Source: JBNFVY01 sp049943335 | GTDB lineage: Bacteria > Pseudomonadota > Alphaproteobacteria > Rhodobacterales > Rhodobacteraceae | Direction of reading: 5' to 3' | Length of the DNA: 64,000 bases | Assembly (NCBI RefSeq): GCF_049943335.1 | Contig: NZ_JBNFVY010000001.1 | Coordinates: 682,001 to 746,000 of the forward strand | In this document: piece after piece, positions 61,135 through 64,000 of the stretch | Numbering within the stretch: position 1 is the first letter of the stretch | Layout of the letters: each line of letters starts with the position of its first letter | The notes under the pieces: generated by a model | What the model saw: only the letters and a program-made list of their open reading frames with translations | The model's database searches: none | Told to the model about the DNA's origin: nothing | Program-made: the position numbers and the translations under genes

Positions 61135-62279
61135 GACTTGGCACGCGGGCGGTGAACGTGCGCCGACTGCACAAGCCCAAAGCCGATCATCAGGATCAAC
61201 ATGGCTGATCCGCCCCAACTGACCAACGGCAGCGGCACACCGACAACAGGTGCCATGCCCATCACCATCGACATGTTCACGGCAAAGAACAAAAAGAACG
61301 TGGTCGAAATTCCGATCGTCAGCAGGCTGCCGAACCGATCGCGGTTCGAAATGGCCGATGCGATGCAAAATGCCAGGATCAGCGCGTACAGGACCAGCAG
61401 CGATATTCCACCGACGAACCCGAACTCTTCGGCCAGCGTGGTGAAAATGAAGTCTGTGTGTTTTTCGGGAAGGAAGTTCAGGCGGCTCTGGGTGCCTTGC
61501 ATGAACCCACGCCCGGTCCAGCCTCCCGATCCCAGGGCAATCTTTGACTGAGTGATGTGATACCCCGCCCCGAGAGGGTCAGACGAAGGGTCAAGAAACG
61601 TGTCGATCCGGCGATACTGGTAGTCTTTCAAGAGCTGCCACGGCGTCCCGCGCGAGGCGAACACCGCCGTGACCACACCCACGCCCATCGCCATGACCGC
61701 ACCGAAATACAGCCAGCTGACGCCGGCAAGGAACATCACGATGCCCCCGCCCGTGACCAGCAGGATCGCAGTGCCCAGATCGGGTTGACGCAAAACAAGA
61801 AGAGTTGGAATCGCGATGACGATGATCGGCAAGATAACCCAAAGCGGTCGTGACACCTTGTTGACATCCAGCCAGTCGTAATAGGCGGCCAGCATCATGA
61901 CCAAGGTAATCTTCATCAGTTCGGACGGCTGAAGCTGCATGAACCCGATGTCGATCCAGCGCTGCGCGCCCATCCCCACTGTCCCGAAAAACTCTACCGC
62001 CAACAGCAAGACGACCGACACAAGGTACCCGAGCGCGGCCATGTTGCGCCAGAACCAGATCGGAATCATGGCGATGATGAACATCATCGCCACGCCGATG
62101 CCGAACCGTTTCATTTGTGGCTCGGCCCATCGATCCATGCTGCCGCCCGCGACCGAATATAGCATGATGAACCCAACTGCGGCGACAGCCGTGATCAGCA
62201 CCAGCAGCGCCCAATTGAAATGCAGGATCTTGCGCGGGCCGCTGGGAATGGTCTGGACGTTATATTCAAGATAACTCAT
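61131..62279 (-). CDS. rodA: Rod-shape determining glycosyltransferase RodA
   Basis: The 382-residue protein starts MSYLEYNVQTIPSGPRKILH at the ATG 62277-62279. It has about 10 helices and SEDS-family landmarks: MGAQRWIDIGFMQLQPSELM, LRQPDLGTAILL, LNFLPEKHTDFIFTTLAEEF with the conserved Glu/Asp pair, and PLVSWGGSAMLILMIGFGLV. It polymerises peptidoglycan strands with PBP2 during elongation. It overlaps mrdA by 4 bases (ATGA). Confidence 0.95.
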   Translation of the reverse strand: MSYLEYNVQTIPSGPRKILHFNWALLVLITAVAAVGFIMLYSVAGGSMDRWAEPQMKRFGIGVAMMFIIAMIPIWFWRNMAALGYLVSVVLLLAVEFFGTVGMGAQRWIDIGFMQLQPSELMKITLVMMLAAYYDWLDVNKVSRPLWVILPIIVIAIPTLLVLRQPDLGTAILLVTGGGIVMFLAGVSWLYFGAVMAMGVGVVTAVFASRGTPWQLLKDYQYRRIDTFLDPSSDPLGAGYHITQSKIALGSGGWTGRGFMQGTQSRLNFLPEKHTDFIFTTLAEEFGFVGGISLLVLYALILAFCIASAISNRDRFGSLLTIGISTTFFLFFAVNMSMVMGMAPVVGVPLPLVSWGGSAMLILMIGFGLVQSAHVHRPRAKS

Positions 62280-64000
62280 GCGCGGTCCTGCACTTTGCCC
62301 GCCTGATCGAAGTTGCGCAGGTTCAGGTCTTTTTGCCGCGCTTCGATGGTGCCGCGCTGGCTGGCAGGATAGGCCGACAATGGGGGCAGCCCATCGTAAA
62401 GCGCCTGCAGGACAATGTCCCGCGCCACGGGCGCAGCCGCAGACGAGCCGCCGCCGCCGTGCTCGATGACCACCGAGCAAGCGACGTCGGGGGTGTCAAA
62501 TGGGGCGAAGGCCACGAAAAGCCCGTGATCGCGTTGCTCCCATGGCACTTCCTTGTTGTTGACAATGACCGAACGGACCTGGCTGGTGCCGGTCTTGCCG
62601 GCCATCCGAAACCGGTCTTCGGCGATATGTGATCTGTAGGCCGTGCCGCGCCTGTCATTGGACACGGCGTACATGGCCCGGCGAACGGCGCGCAGGTGGT
62701 TTTCGTCGATGTCCAGCGGCGGGGCCTCGGGAACCGGTTGTTCAACGCCATCAACCGAGCGGACCAAACGTGGAACGACAGCGGTCCCGCTGGCGAGACG
62801 CGCCGCCATGACCGCCAACTGCAACGGAGAGGCCAGCACAAACCCTTGTCCGATCGAGGCATTCAGGCTGTCGCCAATCAGCCAGTCCTGCCCACGCCGG
62901 ACCTGCTTCCATTCCTTGGTCGGCGCCAGCCCCGAGGCTACAGCGGACATCGGGATATCGAATTTTTCGCCAAGTCCGAATTTGCGCGCCATGGCGCTGA
63001 TGCGTTCGATTCCAACGCGCTGTGCCATTTCGTAGTAATACACATCGCAGCTGTGTTTCAGGCTTCCGTTCAGATCGACCCAGCCGTGGCCCGCCCGTTT
63101 CCAGCAGTGGAACCGGCGCCCAGCGACAGTCGTATGGCCGGGGCAGTACACAGTTTCGCCCGTAGAAACCACACCAGCATCCAGCGCGGCCAGGGCTGTG
63201 ATCATCTTGAACGTCGATCCGGGGGGATATGTGCCCTGAACTGATTTGTTTGCCAGTGGCCGGTATTTGTTTTCGGTCAGCTCGGCATAATCGGCGACGG
63301 AAATCCCGCGCACGAACTTGTTGGGATCAAATGAGGGGGTCGATCCCATCGCAAGAAGATCGCCATTGCGTGGGTTCATCACAACAGCGGCCGCGCTTTC
63401 GTTGGCCATGCGCTGTTGGACAAAGTTCTGGAGCGACGCATCGATCGTCAACTGGATATCCGCACCGGATGTGCCCGGTATGCGATCCAGCTCGCGCATG
63501 ACCCGGCCCACCGCGTTCACCTCGATCCGGCGCGATCCCGCCGCGCCGCGCAGATCGGCTTCCAGTTTGGCTTCGACACCGACCTTGCCGATCTGGAATT
63601 TGGGAATTTGCAGTAGCGGGTCGGGGTTTTCGATCTTGGATAGATCATAGTCCGACACCGGGCCGACGTAGCCGACGATGTGGGCGAAATCTTCTTCGAA
63701 CGGGTAATGCCGGGACAAGCCGACCTCGGGCGTGACGCCGGGCAGGGCGGGCGCGTTGACCGCGATTTCGGCGACATCTTCCCAGCTGAGCCGATCGGCG
63801 ATGGTCACAGGGACGAAAGATGGCAGATTGCGCAATTCGCGCAAGATGCGTTCGTTTTCATCGTCAGATATGGGGACCAGCTTGCGCACGGCGGCCAGTG
63901 TCGTTTCGAAATCGCCGGCATCCTCGCGCACCATCGTGATGCGATAGTTCTGCGCGTTGTCGCCAATGATACGCCCTTTGCGATCATAGATCAGTCCGCG
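62276..64000 (-). CDS. mrdA: Penicillin-binding protein 2 (N-terminus cut by window edge)
   Basis: The frame continues past position 64000: upstream of the first in-frame ATG it already reads RGLIYDRKGRIIGDN, the usual PBP2 N-terminal stretch, so 574 residues are visible. The transpeptidase motifs are STFK (in PPGSTFKMITAL), SCD (in LKHSCDVYYYEMA) and KTGTSQV. It crosslinks peptidoglycan for elongation together with RodA. The stop overlaps the rodA start. The MreC/MreD genes would be expected further upstream. Confidence 0.94.
   Translation of the reverse strand, partial: RGLIYDRKGRIIGDNAQNYRITMVREDAGDFETTLAAVRKLVPISDDENERILRELRNLPSFVPVTIADRLSWEDVAEIAVNAPALPGVTPEVGLSRHYPFEEDFAHIVGYVGPVSDYDLSKIENPDPLLQIPKFQIGKVGVEAKLEADLRGAAGSRRIEVNAVGRVMRELDRIPGTSGADIQLTIDASLQNFVQQRMANESAAAVVMNPRNGDLLAMGSTPSFDPNKFVRGISVADYAELTENKYRPLANKSVQGTYPPGSTFKMITALAALDAGVVSTGETVYCPGHTTVAGRRFHCWKRAGHGWVDLNGSLKHSCDVYYYEMAQRVGIERISAMARKFGLGEKFDIPMSAVASGLAPTKEWKQVRRGQDWLIGDSLNASIGQGFVLASPLQLAVMAARLASGTAVVPRLVRSVDGVEQPVPEAPPLDIDENHLRAVRRAMYAVSNDRRGTAYRSHIAEDRFRMAGKTGTSQVRSVIVNNKEVPWEQRDHGLFVAFAPFDTPDVACSVVIEHGGGGSSAAAPVARDIVLQALYDGLPPLSAYPASQRGTIEARQKDLNLRNFDQAGKVQDRA

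Overview
The window looks like a chromosomal segment of a Roseobacter-group alphaproteobacterium (Rhodobacterales). The base composition is high in G+C. Several families that are typical of or enriched in that group occur together: a GT14/DUF5928 glycosyltransferase next to a sulfotransferase, a Tat-exported PhoX phosphatase, glcDEF, DUF6638 and DUF1523 proteins, an ALDH16-type aldehyde dehydrogenase beside deoC, and a LuxR/LuxI pair. No species can be named from the sequence alone. I see no rRNA, CRISPR array, intact insertion sequence or prophage. There is one tRNA, tRNA-Gln(UUG), on the minus strand near 50.9 kb.

Layout. 0-10 kb: a cut-off sulfotransferase gene and a divergent glycosyltransferase, a HIT protein, an orphan ABC ATPase, a CHCC zinc-finger protein, polA, a CDF metal exporter, and phoX behind a clear three-repeat PHO box. 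10-18 kb: DUF1285, then a tightly overlapped MoxR / DUF58 / BatA-DUF4159 / amidotransferase-like operon. 18-27 kb: DUF599 divergent from glcDEF, two tandem secreted trypsin-like proteases, a small heat-shock protein with a ROSE-like 5' leader, gabD and a secreted nuclease. 27-36 kb: a P1 peptidase with a small exported partner, then a compact seven-gene operon (plus a possible 18-codon gene) of uncharacterised proteins built around an AAA+ ATPase. 36-42 kb: deoC with ALDH16 and an AraC regulator, rpe and a thioesterase. 42-44 kb: quorum sensing (luxR, a 67-residue small gene, luxI). 44-51 kb: an accessory-looking stretch with a cupin and a stress protein sharing a perfect FNR-type box, an XRE/SulP/winged-helix operon, an ArsR/permease/thioredoxin-like operon and a membrane protein. 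51-57 kb: an MscS channel with a BON domain, then capsule-related phosphohexomutase, kdsA, kpsE and kpsT. 57-64 kb: a second ArsR/permease unit, a uracil-DNA glycosylase, an SseB-like protein, and the ghrA, rodA, mrdA string, with mrdA running off the window.

How the genes fit together. glcDEF makes the three-subunit glycolate oxidase, and a GhrA-type reductase near 60.7 kb could handle the glyoxylate. DeoC splits deoxyribose-5-phosphate to acetaldehyde and glyceraldehyde-3-phosphate, and the adjacent ALDH16 is a plausible acetaldehyde oxidiser. Phosphohexomutase and KdsA supply sugar precursors for the Kdo-linked capsule that KpsE/KpsT export; the KpsM permease is not in the window. RodA and PBP2 drive cell elongation. 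The best candidate for an undescribed system is the 29.4-36.2 kb operon: a long coiled-coil protein, small membrane proteins, an AAA+ ATPase, DUF6638 and DUF1523, joined by overlapping start and stop codons.
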